Notes: generated from the sequence alone by a model not told the origin. DNA of 64,000 nucleotides from Mesorhizobium sp. WSM4306 (GCF_007003975.1 NZ_VFTC01000023.1:49176-113175), one strand, 5' to 3'; counted from the stretch's first letter, positions 1-8,156 are shown. Numbers and translations are program-made.

Positions 1-61
1 GTGCAATCAGGATGACGGCCAGCGGCACGAAGACCACGATAAGTATGAAACGGTTGAACAT
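1..61 (-). CDS. LapA/DUF1049-type membrane protein, N-terminal fragment (cut by window edge)
   Basis: Only the first 20 codons are inside the window, reading MFNRFILIVVFVPLAVILIA. This is a hydrophobic first transmembrane segment typical of the small LapA-domain (DUF1049) inner-membrane proteins. It lies directly downstream of ihfB on the same strand, which is the usual rhizobial order sppA-ihfB-lapA. The assignment rests on that order and on the hydrophobic start; the rest of the gene is outside the window. Confidence 0.6.
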   Translation of the reverse strand, partial: MFNRFILIVVFVPLAVILIA

Positions 62-116
62 AGAGATTCCTTGGGAAAGGCAGGCCTTTAAGAAGGCCGA
101 CGCGTCAAGTCCGCGC

Positions 117-401
117 TTATTTGCCGCCGTTCAGCCGTTCACGCAATTCCTTGCCGGTCTTGAAGAACGGCACCCACTTCTCCTCGACCTCGACGGATTC
201 GCCGGTGCGCGGGTTGCGGCCGGTGCGGGCAGGGCGGTTTTTCACCGAAAAAGCGCCAAAGCCGCGCAACTCGACCCGGTTGCCTTCCGCAAGGGCATCG
301 GTGATCTCGTCGAAGATCGCCCCCACGATGTTTTCGACGTCGCGCAGGAAAAGATGCGGGTTGCGCGTGGCAATGATCTGCACAAGCTCGGATTTGATCA
401 T
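117..401 (-). CDS. ihfB: Integration host factor subunit beta
   Basis: A 94-residue protein of the HU/IHF family. It pairs with IhfA to bind and sharply bend DNA, assisting transcription (notably sigma-54 promoters), recombination and replication. It begins MIKSELVQ, carries the RGFGAF turn, and has the beta-arm segment with NPRTGE around residues 63-70, where the family intercalates a proline into the minor groove. Length is normal. It lies 80 bp downstream of sppA on the same strand and upstream of a lapA-type gene. The sigma-54 gene lies a few kb away, although IHF acts globally. Confidence 0.95.
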   Translation of the reverse strand: MIKSELVQIIATRNPHLFLRDVENIVGAIFDEITDALAEGNRVELRGFGAFSVKNRPARTGRNPRTGESVEVEEKWVPFFKTGKELRERLNGGK

Positions 402-481
402 CAGAAAGGTCCCCGTGAAAGCGCTGCGGTCAAATTATCAGGATGATTTTATTTGCTTTTTTACTCGCCCCAAACGGCAAA

Positions 482-1438
482 TCAAGGGTGCCAGACGGAA
501 ACGAGACCGTCAAGAAACAAGCGATCGGCGCCGATTTCGTGAAGAACGTCGCTTCCCGAGTCCGACAGACCGAGCGCGCTGCCGACGCTGCGCGCTACTG
601 CTTTCGAGAACAGGAAGCTGCCGCGCCGTTCAGTGTCCTTCCATTCCACCACCTTGAGCTTGGCGTCAACGCCCTTGGTCGCTAGCCAGTCGATCGCCAC
701 GCTTTCGCCGCCGACAGCGTCGATCAGACCGTTGGCAAGGCCCTGGCGGCCGGTGAAGATCGAGCCGTCGGCGAGGGCCAGTGCCTGCTCGCGGGTCATC
801 TTGCGGCGCTCGGCGACGATGCCGACGAACCAGTCGTAGCTGTCGAGGATGAGCTTGCGGACCATGGCGCGCTCGTCTTCATTGGTCGGCTTGAAGGGCG
901 AGGGCGCGGCCTTGAGCGGCGAGGATTTCACCTCTTCGAGCTTGATGCCGACCTTGTCCATCAGGCCACTGACATCGGGATACTGGATGAGCACGCCGAT
1001 CGAGCCGACGATCGAGGTCTTGCGGGCGACGATGTGGTCGCTGGCGCTGGCGATCATGTAGCCGGCCGATGCGGCCAGCGTGCCGACCTCGGCCACCACC
1101 GGCTTGTCGGCGGCGAGCTTGCGCACCTCCTCATAGATCGATTCACCGCCGACCGTGGTGCCGCCGGGCGAATCGATGGCCAGGATGACGCCCTTGACCT
1201 GCGAGGATGTGCGGATGGTTTCCAGTCGCTTGATCAGTTCCTCGTCCTCGGTGATGGTGCCTTCGATCCTGACCTTGGCGATATGGTTGACCGAGGAGCC
1301 GCCGAGATCTTCGCCATAGAACCAGCTTGCAAGCGCAATCACCCCGAGCGCCACGATGGCAATGGCAGCGCCGCGCCAGAAGGTCAGCTTGCGTCGCAAG
1401 CGGCGGCGGTCGATCAGGTCGTCGGCTCTCAGTGCCAT
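482..1438 (-). CDS. sppA: Signal peptide peptidase SppA
   Basis: A 318-residue inner-membrane serine protease (peptidase family S49) that degrades leftover signal peptides. A transmembrane segment lies near residues 23-45. The protease core includes DSPGG, the GTLAASAGYMIAS stretch expected to contain the catalytic serine, and a lysine-containing segment (KSSPLKAAPSPFK) downstream. An upstream ATG at 1450 exists. The ATG at 1438 is preferred because a GAGG Shine-Dalgarno sits just before it and the upstream one has none. The length fits the short, single-domain SppA type. It is divergent from lptC and probably co-transcribed with ihfB. Confidence 0.92.
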   Translation of the reverse strand: MALRADDLIDRRRLRRKLTFWRGAAIAIVALGVIALASWFYGEDLGGSSVNHIAKVRIEGTITEDEELIKRLETIRTSSQVKGVILAIDSPGGTTVGGESIYEEVRKLAADKPVVAEVGTLAASAGYMIASASDHIVARKTSIVGSIGVLIQYPDVSGLMDKVGIKLEEVKSSPLKAAPSPFKPTNEDERAMVRKLILDSYDWFVGIVAERRKMTREQALALADGSIFTGRQGLANGLIDAVGGESVAIDWLATKGVDAKLKVVEWKDTERRGSFLFSKAVARSVGSALGLSDSGSDVLHEIGADRLFLDGLVSVWHP

Positions 1439-1735
1439 GGTCTGCCTCATAATCGGTGGGAAGCGATGCTTTTAAAGCAAGCATCCGCGCCCGGCTACCT
1501 CTTCCTCACGGGCCTGCGGCGAAGCGACCGTGGCTGCGTACGGCATTTCAGGAAAAAATGACGCGATGCGTTCGTTTCTGCTATGAAGTGCCGAAATTGT
1601 GTCGCCTGATTTCCGTTTGCAAAAACAACGGTCGTCACATTTTTGCGGTTTTCCTCCGCTTGTGCTTGCTTGCGGGGGCCGGCAACCCACCTATAGCAGG
1701 TGTTTTGGCGGGCAAGGGTTTATTAGAAGACAGTC

Positions 1736-2449
1736 ATGCTAGCTCGATCGAACGAACCGACCAACGCCGATGCGGCCTTGGCGCCCACGGCGCCCGCGGG
1801 CACGCGCGGGGACGCCTTCGACCGCGCCCAGCGCCATTCGCGCCGCGTGCGCGTGCTGAAGTTTGCCGTGCCGGTGCTTGCCGCTGCTATCGCGGTAGCC
1901 TTTCCGGTTTATTCCTATCTCGCGGCGCCGGTCTCGATCTCAATACAGGCAGAAGGCACCGCCTTTGCCAACGGCAAGCTGGTGATGGCCAATCCCAAGC
2001 TCAATGGCTTCACCAAGCAGAAGCTGCCCTATTCGCTGACGGCGCTGCGCGCCATCCAGGACGTCGGCAAGCAGGACATCATCGAACTCGAAGGCATCCA
2101 TGCCAAACTACCGCTGACGGCCGACAATGTGGCGATCGTCGACGCCAAGCGCGGCATCTATAACAGAAACGCCAACACGATGGACATGACCAGCGACGTC
2201 ACCGTCACCACCACCGACGGCGTCGCTGCCACGTTCAAATCGGTCTTCCTCGACATGGGCAAAGGTTCTATGAAGACAGGTGATCCGGTCGATGTCAGCC
2301 GTGACGGCTCGCGGATCACGGCGGGTTCGATGTCGGTCGAGGAAAATGGCAAGGTTGTCGTTTTCGAAAATAAGGTAAGCGTTCACATCGATCCGGCCAC
2401 TATGAAGGCGGCAGAGGCAAAGAGCGGAGAATCGAATGCGTCCCAGTAA
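1736..2449 (+). CDS. lptC: LPS export ABC transporter periplasmic protein LptC
   Basis: A 237-residue bitopic inner-membrane protein that links the LptBFG transporter to LptA and passes lipopolysaccharide into the periplasmic bridge. A hydrophilic N-terminus of about 35 residues is followed by a single transmembrane helix near residues 38-60, then a beta-rich periplasmic domain. It overlaps lptA by 14 bp, and lptA and lptB follow, so the operon assigns the function more firmly than this divergent sequence does. The C-terminal segment (SRITAGSMSVEENGKVVVFE) is the usual LptC edge-strand region. Confidence 0.88.
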   Translation: MLARSNEPTNADAALAPTAPAGTRGDAFDRAQRHSRRVRVLKFAVPVLAAAIAVAFPVYSYLAAPVSISIQAEGTAFANGKLVMANPKLNGFTKQKLPYSLTALRAIQDVGKQDIIELEGIHAKLPLTADNVAIVDAKRGIYNRNANTMDMTSDVTVTTTDGVAATFKSVFLDMGKGSMKTGDPVDVSRDGSRITAGSMSVEENGKVVVFENKVSVHIDPATMKAAEAKSGESNASQ

Positions 2450-3020
2450 TTCGGCACGGCTTGTCGCCGCAGCTTCGGCCTTGCTGTTGCTGGGTATGGC
2501 GCCGTCCTGGGCCCAGTCCAGCGCCAGCAGCCAATCCGGGCTCAAACTGTCGGGCGACCAGCCGATCCAGATCGAGAGCGACAAGCTCGAGGTCCGCCAA
2601 GCCGACAGCATGGCGCTGTTCAGCGGCAACGTCACCGTGACGCAAGGGCCGACGCTGCTCAAGGCCGGCAGTATGGAGGTCTACTACGTCAAGGACCCCA
2701 ACGCCGCCAAGGGTACCGCCGCCGGCGCTTCGGCGATGACAGGTTCGGCCAACATCGATCACCTGGTCGTCAAAAACAAAGTCTACATCAAGTCGAATGA
2801 CCAGATCGCCACCGGCGACAACGCGACGTTCGACATGAAGACGCAGGTTCTCGTCCTGTCGGGCAATGAAGTCGTGCTGTCCCAAGGCCCCAATGTGCTC
2901 AAGGGCTGCAAGCTCACCGTGCAGATGAAAAGCGGCCTGGCTCAGGTCGATGGCTGCGGCGGGCGAGTCATCATGTCGATGACACCGCCCCCGAAATCCG
3001 AGGCGCCGAAGCCCGAATGA
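2436..3020 (+). CDS. lptA: LPS transport periplasmic protein LptA (OstA-like)
   Basis: A 194-residue periplasmic protein of the OstA/LptA family that forms the beta-jellyroll bridge carrying lipopolysaccharide from LptC to LptD. A signal peptide spans about residues 1-29, ending before QSSAS. The mature part starts with the family pattern PIQIESDKLEV followed by FSGNVTVTQG, and an internal repeat ATFDMKTQVLVLSGNEVVLSQG. It overlaps lptC by 14 bp and lptB by the ATGA tetranucleotide at 3017-3020, indicating translational coupling. Confidence 0.92.
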   Translation: MRPSNSARLVAAASALLLLGMAPSWAQSSASSQSGLKLSGDQPIQIESDKLEVRQADSMALFSGNVTVTQGPTLLKAGSMEVYYVKDPNAAKGTAAGASAMTGSANIDHLVVKNKVYIKSNDQIATGDNATFDMKTQVLVLSGNEVVLSQGPNVLKGCKLTVQMKSGLAQVDGCGGRVIMSMTPPPKSEAPKPE

Positions 3021-3835
3021 CTGGCGTATCTTCGCTGCTGACCCGCCTTCCGGGACGGGCGGCCAGCAAACTTGCTGCACCGGCCACAGTCACCGTCGAT
3101 TCCGCGAAGTTCAAGGGCACCCTGATCGCCAAGGGTCTGACCAAGAGCTACAAGGGTCGCAAGGTGGTCAGCGGCGTCACCATCGGTGTGCGCGCCGGCG
3201 AGGCCGTCGGGCTGCTCGGCCCGAACGGCGCCGGCAAGACCACCTGTTTCTACATGGTCACCGGCCTGGTGCCGGTCGACGAAGGCACGATCGAGATCGA
3301 CGGTTTCGACGTCACCTCGATGCCGATGTACCGCCGCGCGCGCCTCGGCATCGGCTATCTGCCGCAGGAAGCGTCGATCTTCCGCGGCCTCAATGTCGAG
3401 CAGAATATTCGCGCCGTGCTCGAGGTGGTCGAGAAGGACCGTAAGGTGCGCGAGCGCAATCTCGACGAACTGCTCGAGGAATTCCACATCAGCCATCTGC
3501 GCAAGTCACCGTCCATGTCGCTGTCCGGCGGCGAGCGGCGGCGCCTGGAAATCGCCCGCGCCCTGGCGACGCGGCCGGCGTACATGCTTCTCGACGAGCC
3601 TTTCGCCGGCATTGACCCGATTGCCGTCGCCGATATCCAGCAACTTGTGCGCCATCTGACGGCGCGCGGCATCGGCGTGCTCATCACGGACCACAATGTG
3701 CGCGAAACGCTCGGCCTCATCGACCGCGCCTACATTATCCATGCCGGCCAGGTGCTGACGCATGGCCGCGCCGACGAAGTGGTGGCGAACCCGGATGTGC
3801 GGCGGCTTTATCTCGGCGAGGGTTTCACGCTCTGA
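3017..3835 (+). CDS. lptB: LPS export ABC transporter ATP-binding protein LptB
   Basis: A 272-residue cytoplasmic ATPase that powers lipopolysaccharide extraction by LptFG. It shows Walker A GPNGAGKTT, signature LSGGERRR, Walker B MLLDEPFAGID and a switch histidine in ITDHNVRET. An N-terminal extension of about 35 residues precedes the usual start of the ATPase fold, as often seen in rhizobial LptB. The start overlaps the lptA stop (ATGA). rpoN follows on the same strand after 215 bp, an arrangement conserved in many proteobacteria. The stop codon lies in the loop of a terminator hairpin. Confidence 0.96.
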   Translation: MTGVSSLLTRLPGRAASKLAAPATVTVDSAKFKGTLIAKGLTKSYKGRKVVSGVTIGVRAGEAVGLLGPNGAGKTTCFYMVTGLVPVDEGTIEIDGFDVTSMPMYRRARLGIGYLPQEASIFRGLNVEQNIRAVLEVVEKDRKVRERNLDELLEEFHISHLRKSPSMSLSGGERRRLEIARALATRPAYMLLDEPFAGIDPIAVADIQQLVRHLTARGIGVLITDHNVRETLGLIDRAYIIHAGQVLTHGRADEVVANPDVRRLYLGEGFTL

Positions 3836-3850
3836 GCGTGAAATTTGTTT
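3823..3850 (+). terminator. Rho-independent terminator overlapping the end of lptB
   Basis: Arms TTTCACGC (3823-3830) and GCGTGAAA (3836-3843) form a perfect 8-bp stem around the 5-nt loop TCTGA. They are followed by the T-rich stretch TTTGTTT. The loop contains the lptB stop codon (TGA, 3833-3835). Confidence 0.6.
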
Positions 3851-3941
3851 CCTGACGCGATTTTTTGCCGCCCCGCCGGGCCTTTTTCTCCGATTTTGCG
3901 TGAGATAATGCTCCGCAAGGGCCCTTTTGCTGCCATTCTCC

Positions 3942-3970
3942 TTGACAAGCAAAAGCCGGGCCAGTTTCTA
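3942..3970 (+). promoter_or_regulatory. Candidate sigma-70-type promoter of rpoN
   Basis: A consensus -35 box TTGACA lies at 3942-3947. With a 17-bp spacer it is followed by TTTCTA at 3965-3970 as a weak -10. The pair lies about 80 bp upstream of the rpoN start, downstream of the lptB terminator. This supports separate transcription of rpoN but is based on consensus matching only. Confidence 0.45.
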
Positions 3971-4050
3971 TGGAGGGTCGGAAAAATTCATTTTTCGGCA
4001 GCTTCTGATGTGTAGGCTTCCGGGTGCAGAAGGGCGTTTGAAACCAAACC

Positions 4051-5577
4051 ATGGCGCTGGCGGCGAAATTACAGCTACGACAATCCCAGTCGCTGGTGAT
4101 GACGCCGCAGCTGATGCAGTCGATCAGGCTGCTGCAGCTCACCCATATCGAGCTCGACCATTTCATCGACGACGAGATCGAGCGCAATCCGTTGCTGGAG
4201 CGCGCCGAGCCCCAGGAAGATGCGGCAAGTGACCAGGTGCAGAAGGGCGACACCGCGCCTGAGCCTGCCGCCGATGGCGACTGGTTCGAGAGCGAGACGG
4301 CGTGGAGCGCCGAAGCGATCTCGGACAAGCTCGACAGCTCGCTGGAAAACCTGTTTCCAGACGATCCCGGCACCAGCGAGCGACTCGGTCCCGACCTGAC
4401 GGCGCAGTGGAAGTCGGCCACCGGCAATGGTTCGTCCGGCTCGTCCGAAAGCTTCGACGTTGGCGACATGGCGGCCGCGGCCATCACGCTCCGCCAGCAT
4501 GTCGGCGAGCAGATCGCGCTTGCCTTTGCCGATCCGGCCGCAAGGCTGATCGCCGGCGAACTGGCTGATGGCCTGGACGAGGCCGGTTATCTGCGCGCCG
4601 ACCCGGCAGACATCGCGAGACGGCTGGGCGCCGATCAGGCCATGGTGGCCAAGGTGCTGGCCGTTTGCCAGACATTCGAGCCGGTCGGCCTGTTTGCGCG
4701 CGACCTTGCCGAGTGCCTGTCGCTGCAGCTTGCCGTGCGCGATCGCCTCGATCCGGCGATGAAGACGCTGATCGGCAACCTCGAACTCCTGGCGCGGCGC
4801 GATTTCCAGACGCTGAAGCGGCTCTGCGGGGTCGACGAGGAGGATCTCCTCGACATGCTGGCCGAAATCCGCGCGCTCGACCCTCGCCCGGGCATGGCGT
4901 TCTCGGTCGGCACCAGCGACGCCATTGTCGCCGATGTCGAGGTGCGGGCGGCCAATGACGGCAGCTGGACGGTCGAGCTCAATGCCGAGACGCTGCCGCG
5001 CGTGCTGGTGGACCACATCTATTTCGCCCAGGTCTCGCCGCAGGCCAAGAACCAGGCGGAGAAGGATTTTTTGGCCGAGTGCCTGCAGAACGCCAATTGG
5101 CTGACGCGCAGCCTCGACCAGCGGGCAAAGACGATCCTGAAAGTGGCGTCGGAAATCGTGCGCCAGCAGGACGCCTTTCTGGTTCATGGCGTGCGCCATC
5201 TCAGGCCGCTCAACCTGCGCACGGTGGCCGATGCCATCGGCATGCATGAATCGACCGTCAGCCGGGTGACGGCCAACAAATACATGCTGACGCCGCGCGG
5301 CGTGTTCGAGCTGCGCTATTTCTTCACCGCCTCGATCGCCGCCTCAGGCGGCGGCGACGCGCACTCCTCGGAAGCGGTGCGCGACCGCATCAAGCAGCTG
5401 ATCGATGAGGAAAAGCCCGCCGACGTGCTGTCCGATGACGCCATCGTCGACATGTTGAAGGAAAGCGGCGTCGATATTGCCAGGCGCACGGTGGCCAAAT
5501 ACCGCGAGGGCATGAACATTCCCTCATCAGTGCAGCGGCGGCGTGAAAAGCGCGCGCTGGCCAGCGCTGGGCGTTAG
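4051..5577 (+). CDS. rpoN: RNA polymerase sigma-54 factor
   Basis: A 508-residue sigma-54 that directs polymerase to -24/-12 promoters controlling nitrogen, dicarboxylate and other genes, needing AAA+ activators. Region I is glutamine- and leucine-rich (LRQSQSLVMTPQLMQSIRLL, near residues 8-27). An acidic region II follows, then the core-binding domain and the C-terminal DNA-binding part. The RpoN box ARRTVAKYRE is intact near residues 477-486. Length is normal for the family. It is followed by hpf and ptsN, the standard rpoN neighbourhood, but a 396-bp gap with repeats separates it from hpf, so co-transcription is uncertain. Confidence 0.97.
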   Translation: MALAAKLQLRQSQSLVMTPQLMQSIRLLQLTHIELDHFIDDEIERNPLLERAEPQEDAASDQVQKGDTAPEPAADGDWFESETAWSAEAISDKLDSSLENLFPDDPGTSERLGPDLTAQWKSATGNGSSGSSESFDVGDMAAAAITLRQHVGEQIALAFADPAARLIAGELADGLDEAGYLRADPADIARRLGADQAMVAKVLAVCQTFEPVGLFARDLAECLSLQLAVRDRLDPAMKTLIGNLELLARRDFQTLKRLCGVDEEDLLDMLAEIRALDPRPGMAFSVGTSDAIVADVEVRAANDGSWTVELNAETLPRVLVDHIYFAQVSPQAKNQAEKDFLAECLQNANWLTRSLDQRAKTILKVASEIVRQQDAFLVHGVRHLRPLNLRTVADAIGMHESTVSRVTANKYMLTPRGVFELRYFFTASIAASGGGDAHSSEAVRDRIKQLIDEEKPADVLSDDAIVDMLKESGVDIARRTVAKYREGMNIPSSVQRRREKRALASAGR

Positions 5578-5679
5578 AACGGTTCACCGTTTCATGGAAA
5601 CGGCGAACCGCTCTATCTCTTTGTTTTTACGCAATTCCGGACGGAAAAACCGATCACATTTTTCCTGGAATTGCTCCAG
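5575..5679. repeat. Rhizobial intergenic palindromic repeat, family A, copy 1
   Basis: About 105 bp with two internal inverted repeats. One is GGTTCACCGTTTC against GAAACGGCGAACC; the other is GCAATTCC against GGAATTGC. It closely matches the element at 25665-25768 and its 3' half matches 20868-20914. The first three bases (TAG) are the rpoN stop codon, so the element abuts or supplies the end of the gene. Elements of this kind are common in rhizobial intergenic regions. Confidence 0.85.
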
Positions 5680-5726
5680 TTCTGCTTGCCCGGCAGGGCC
5701 TTTTGCTATGGCTGGATTTCCGCAAC

Positions 5727-5789
5727 TCTAGACCTTCATTGACAAGCCGCAATGAAGTGTCTAGAAGCCCGCCCGCATGAGACGGGCTT
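5727..5789. repeat. Two consecutive hairpins in the rpoN-hpf gap
   Basis: Hairpin 1 (5727-5765) pairs TCTAGACCTTCATT with AATGAAGTGTCTAGA, with one bulge and a 10-nt loop. Hairpin 2 (5765-5789) pairs AAGCCCG with CGGGCTT around an 11-nt loop. No T-run follows, so a simple terminator is not clear. The remainder of the gap to hpf (5790-5973) holds a TATAAA at 5925-5930 that could be the hpf -10 box, and nothing else recognised. Confidence 0.6.
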
Positions 5790-5973
5790 GCGGCCCGCAT
5801 GCGGATGGTCCGTCACGATGAAGGCCGCGGGACGGCCAAGAAGGCGGATTGTGATCAACCGGAAAGTTCGGATCTAAAATCGGCGCGAGTTGACGCCGCA
5901 AAGCTTGTGCGCACGGACCACGAGTATAAACTCTGGCCAGTTTGAAGCCTGAGCAAGGAAGGTCAGTTTTCAG

Positions 5974-6558
5974 ATGAAGCTGCGCATATCGGGAAAGCAC
6001 ATGGATATCGGCGATGCGTTTCGTACGCGCATCACCGATCGTGTCGGCGAGGCGATCGGTAAATATTTCGATCGCGGTTTTTCAGGGCATGTCACCGTCA
6101 TCAAATCGGGGTCGCGCTATTCGGCCGATTGCATGATCAGGCTGGATTCCGGCGCTTCGCTGCAGGCGACCGGCGATGCTCAGGATCCAACGCTTGCCTT
6201 CGAGGCGGCGGCGGATCGCCTCGAAACGCGGCTTCGGCGCTACAAGCGCCGTCTGAAATCGCACAATTCAGGCAATGGCAATGGTGAAATCACCGACATC
6301 GCCTATACGGTGATGGCGCCGCTTGCCGACGACGACGAGGAGTTTCCGGAGGATTTCGCCCCGGCCATCGTCGCCGAATCAACCATGACGCTGCAGACCA
6401 TGTCGGTGGCGTCGGCAGTCATCGAGCTCGACACCAAGGAGAGCCCGGTCTTCGTCTTCCGCAACGCCGGAAACGACCACCTCAACATCGTCTATCGGCG
6501 GCCGGACGGAAATATCGGCTGGATCGACCCGTCCACCACCAAAGTCGCACAGGCGTGA
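5974..6558 (+). CDS. hpf: Ribosome hibernation-promoting factor, long form
   Basis: A 194-residue protein that binds the 30S decoding region in stationary phase and dimerises ribosomes into inactive 100S particles. The N-terminal S30AE domain (about residues 1-105) begins MKLRISGKHMDIGDAFR. A linker rich in acidic residues follows. The C-terminal dimerisation domain (about residues 135-190) contains ESPVFVFRNAGNDHLNIVYRR. Both domains are present, so this is the long form rather than the short enterobacterial HPF. It lies between rpoN and ptsN, as in most proteobacteria. Confidence 0.95.
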   Translation: MKLRISGKHMDIGDAFRTRITDRVGEAIGKYFDRGFSGHVTVIKSGSRYSADCMIRLDSGASLQATGDAQDPTLAFEAAADRLETRLRRYKRRLKSHNSGNGNGEITDIAYTVMAPLADDDEEFPEDFAPAIVAESTMTLQTMSVASAVIELDTKESPVFVFRNAGNDHLNIVYRRPDGNIGWIDPSTTKVAQA

Positions 6559-6601
6559 CGACAATGGGTCGCACGGGCGTGACGGCAATGGTCGCACAGA
6601 G
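6544..6601. repeat. Short tandem repeat across the hpf stop codon
   Basis: Two near-identical units of 24 and 23 bp start at 6544 and 6568, each beginning GTCGCAC and ending CAATGG or CAATG, followed by a third partial unit GTCGCACAGAG. The hpf stop (TGA, 6556-6558) lies in the first unit, so the duplication extends the 3' end without changing the protein. Confidence 0.8.
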
Positions 6602-6664
6602 ATAATAGCCGGCCGCGCGAGGGGCGAGGACTGGCGACGGCAGGCGAATAAGGGATTTTCAAGC

Positions 6665-7129
6665 ATGGATCTGAGCGATCTTATCAACGTTCCGGCGATC
6701 TTGCCGGCGTTGAAGGCGAACTCCAAAAAGCAGCTTCTGCAATTGCTGTCCGAGAGAGCGGCGGCGATTTCGGGCATTCCGGAGCGCGAAGTGTTCGACA
6801 CCATCCTGCAGCGCGAACGGCTGGGCTCCACCGGCGTCGGCAACGGCATCGCCATTCCGCACGGCAAGCTCGCCGGGGTCAAGCGCATCGCCGGCGTCTT
6901 TGCCCGGCTGGAGACGCCGGTTGATTTCGAGGCGCTGGACGACCAGCCGGTCGATCTGGTGTTCTTGCTGCTGGCCCCGGAAGGCGCCGGCGCCGATCAC
7001 CTCAAGGCGCTGTCGCGCATCGCAAGGGTGTTGCGTGACGCCGACACGGTAGCCAAGATCAGGGGCACGCGCGATGCGGTCGCCATCCACGCGCTGCTGT
7101 CGGACACGCAGGCCTCGCACGCGGCCTGA
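6665..7129 (+). CDS. ptsN: PTS IIA-like nitrogen regulatory protein EIIA-Ntr
   Basis: A 154-residue cytoplasmic EIIA domain, the last phosphoacceptor of the PTS-Ntr chain (PtsP, PtsO, PtsN). It adjusts potassium transport, nitrogen and carbon regulation in rhizobia by protein contacts. The phosphoacceptor histidine is in NGIAIPHGKL near residue 64. It ends in the typical helical tail. It follows hpf by 106 bp in the conserved rpoN-hpf-ptsN order. In related bacteria EIIA-Ntr influences KdpD/KdpE, and a complete kdp operon lies about 26 kb away; that link is inference. Confidence 0.95.
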   Translation: MDLSDLINVPAILPALKANSKKQLLQLLSERAAAISGIPEREVFDTILQRERLGSTGVGNGIAIPHGKLAGVKRIAGVFARLETPVDFEALDDQPVDLVFLLLAPEGAGADHLKALSRIARVLRDADTVAKIRGTRDAVAIHALLSDTQASHAA

Positions 7130-7155
7130 AGTCTTTTGGGGATTAACTCTTCCAG

Positions 7156-7177
7156 GGGCCGCCAAAGGCGGCCCTTT
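7156..7177 (+). terminator. Rho-independent terminator after ptsN
   Basis: GGGCCGCC (7156-7163) and GGCGGCCC (7167-7174) form a perfect 8-bp GC-rich stem with an AAA loop, followed by TTT. It lies 26 bp after the ptsN stop. Confidence 0.8.
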
Positions 7178-7214
7178 GCATTTCCGATCCTGACAATCGG
7201 CTATTCTATCGGTC

Positions 7215-7263
7215 AACCATGATCTTGCCCGAAAACCGGTTCCCCCTTTTCGGGATCATGGTT
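7215..7263. repeat. Palindromic element, family B, between ptsN and the DUF1150 gene
   Basis: Perfect 10-bp terminal inverted repeats AACCATGATC (7215-7224) and GATCATGGTT (7254-7263) enclose a second pair CCGAAAA / TTTTCGG. The 49-bp element ends one base before the DUF1150 stop codon, between two convergent genes. It may act as a terminator for the minus-strand operon. Similar GATC...CCGAAAA elements are frequent in rhizobial genomes. Confidence 0.8.
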
Positions 7264-7521
7264 TTAGTGAATAGCAACAGTGGTCAGGTCGTTTTCCATG
7301 GCGCCGGCCAGAGCCCGGTCTTTGGCGTCCGAAAGCAGGATCGGCTGGCCGTTGGCCGCAAACAGGGCCCACAAGACCATGCCGGGCGCGATTTCGCCGA
7401 GATTGGGGAAGCGGCCGAGCAGTTCGTCGCTCGAGACCTTGCGGAGGTAAGCGACCGAGCCTTCGCCGAGATGGGCGAATTCGCCGCTGGTCATGGTGAT
7501 GGTTTCGTCAGTTCTGGTCAT
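7264..7521 (-). CDS. DUF1150 family protein
   Basis: An 85-residue small soluble protein with the N-terminal pattern TSGEFAHLGEGSVAYLRKV typical of DUF1150. No biochemical role is known to me. It lies 65 bp downstream of the hsp20 gene on the same strand, the usual pairing in Rhizobiales, so it is likely heat-shock co-expressed. No membrane segment or signal peptide is visible. Confidence 0.85.
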   Translation of the reverse strand: MTRTDETITMTSGEFAHLGEGSVAYLRKVSSDELLGRFPNLGEIAPGMVLWALFAANGQPILLSDAKDRALAGAMENDLTTVAIH

Positions 7522-7586
7522 TTCAAAGCCTCCTTGGCGCGAGGACGCCGCTCAAGGCCATCCCGCATGAGAGCCATCGGTAAAGA

Positions 7587-8012
7587 TCAGTCTTTCACCG
7601 ATATATTTATTTTCCGTACCAGTCGTTCGGACTCCGGCCGATCGAGATCGATCGACAAAAGGCCGTTCTTCAGTTCCGCTGCGATCACCCGCATGCCGTC
7701 GGCCAGCACGAAACAGCGCTGGAACTGGCGCGCGGCGATGCCGCGGTGGAGGAATTCGCGCTCGGTGTCGTCGGTCTGACGGCCGCGCACGACCAACTGG
7801 TTTTCCTCCGTGGTGACATCGAGATCGCTTTCGGCGAATCCCGCCACAGCGAGCGTAATGCGCAGCCTTTCGGCCTTGCCGTCGGCACCGCTGAGGCGCT
7901 CGATGTTGTAGGGAGGATAGCCGTCACCGGATTTCGCCAATCGTTCCAGGGTCTTTTCCATGGCATCGAAACCCAGGAGAAGCGGGCTGGAGAAGGGCGT
8001 CATTCGGCTCAT
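7587..8012 (-). CDS. Small heat-shock protein, Hsp20/alpha-crystallin family
   Basis: A 141-residue ATP-independent holdase chaperone that keeps unfolding proteins soluble. It starts MSRMTPFSSPLLLGFDAMEK, contains the alpha-crystallin core from about residue 35 to 130 (PPYNIER at its start) and ends with a short tail (RKINISVKD). The reading frame stays open far upstream, but the ATG at 8012 has a GAGGA Shine-Dalgarno and matches the family start; the second ATG at 8003 is an alternative. It is followed by the DUF1150 gene in an apparent two-gene operon. Class A rhizobial sHsps are often thermosensor-regulated, but no ROSE element was recognised here. Confidence 0.93.
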   Translation of the reverse strand: MSRMTPFSSPLLLGFDAMEKTLERLAKSGDGYPPYNIERLSGADGKAERLRITLAVAGFAESDLDVTTEENQLVVRGRQTDDTEREFLHRGIAARQFQRCFVLADGMRVIAAELKNGLLSIDLDRPESERLVRKINISVKD

Positions 8013-8156
8013 GTTACACTGTCCTCTTTGGAGCGACATAAACTGGAAAAACCCGGATGGCATTTTTCCCGATGGTCTTGATATGGTCCGCGCCGCGGCG
8101 AAGTTCAAGCCGTCTAAAACCCCCGCCAAAAAGACTCCCCCGCATAAGGAAATGAA

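Noticed and set aside
4075..5247. 390-codon minus-strand frame opposite rpoN
   Set aside because: Shadow of the sigma-54 gene; the plus-strand protein has all family motifs.
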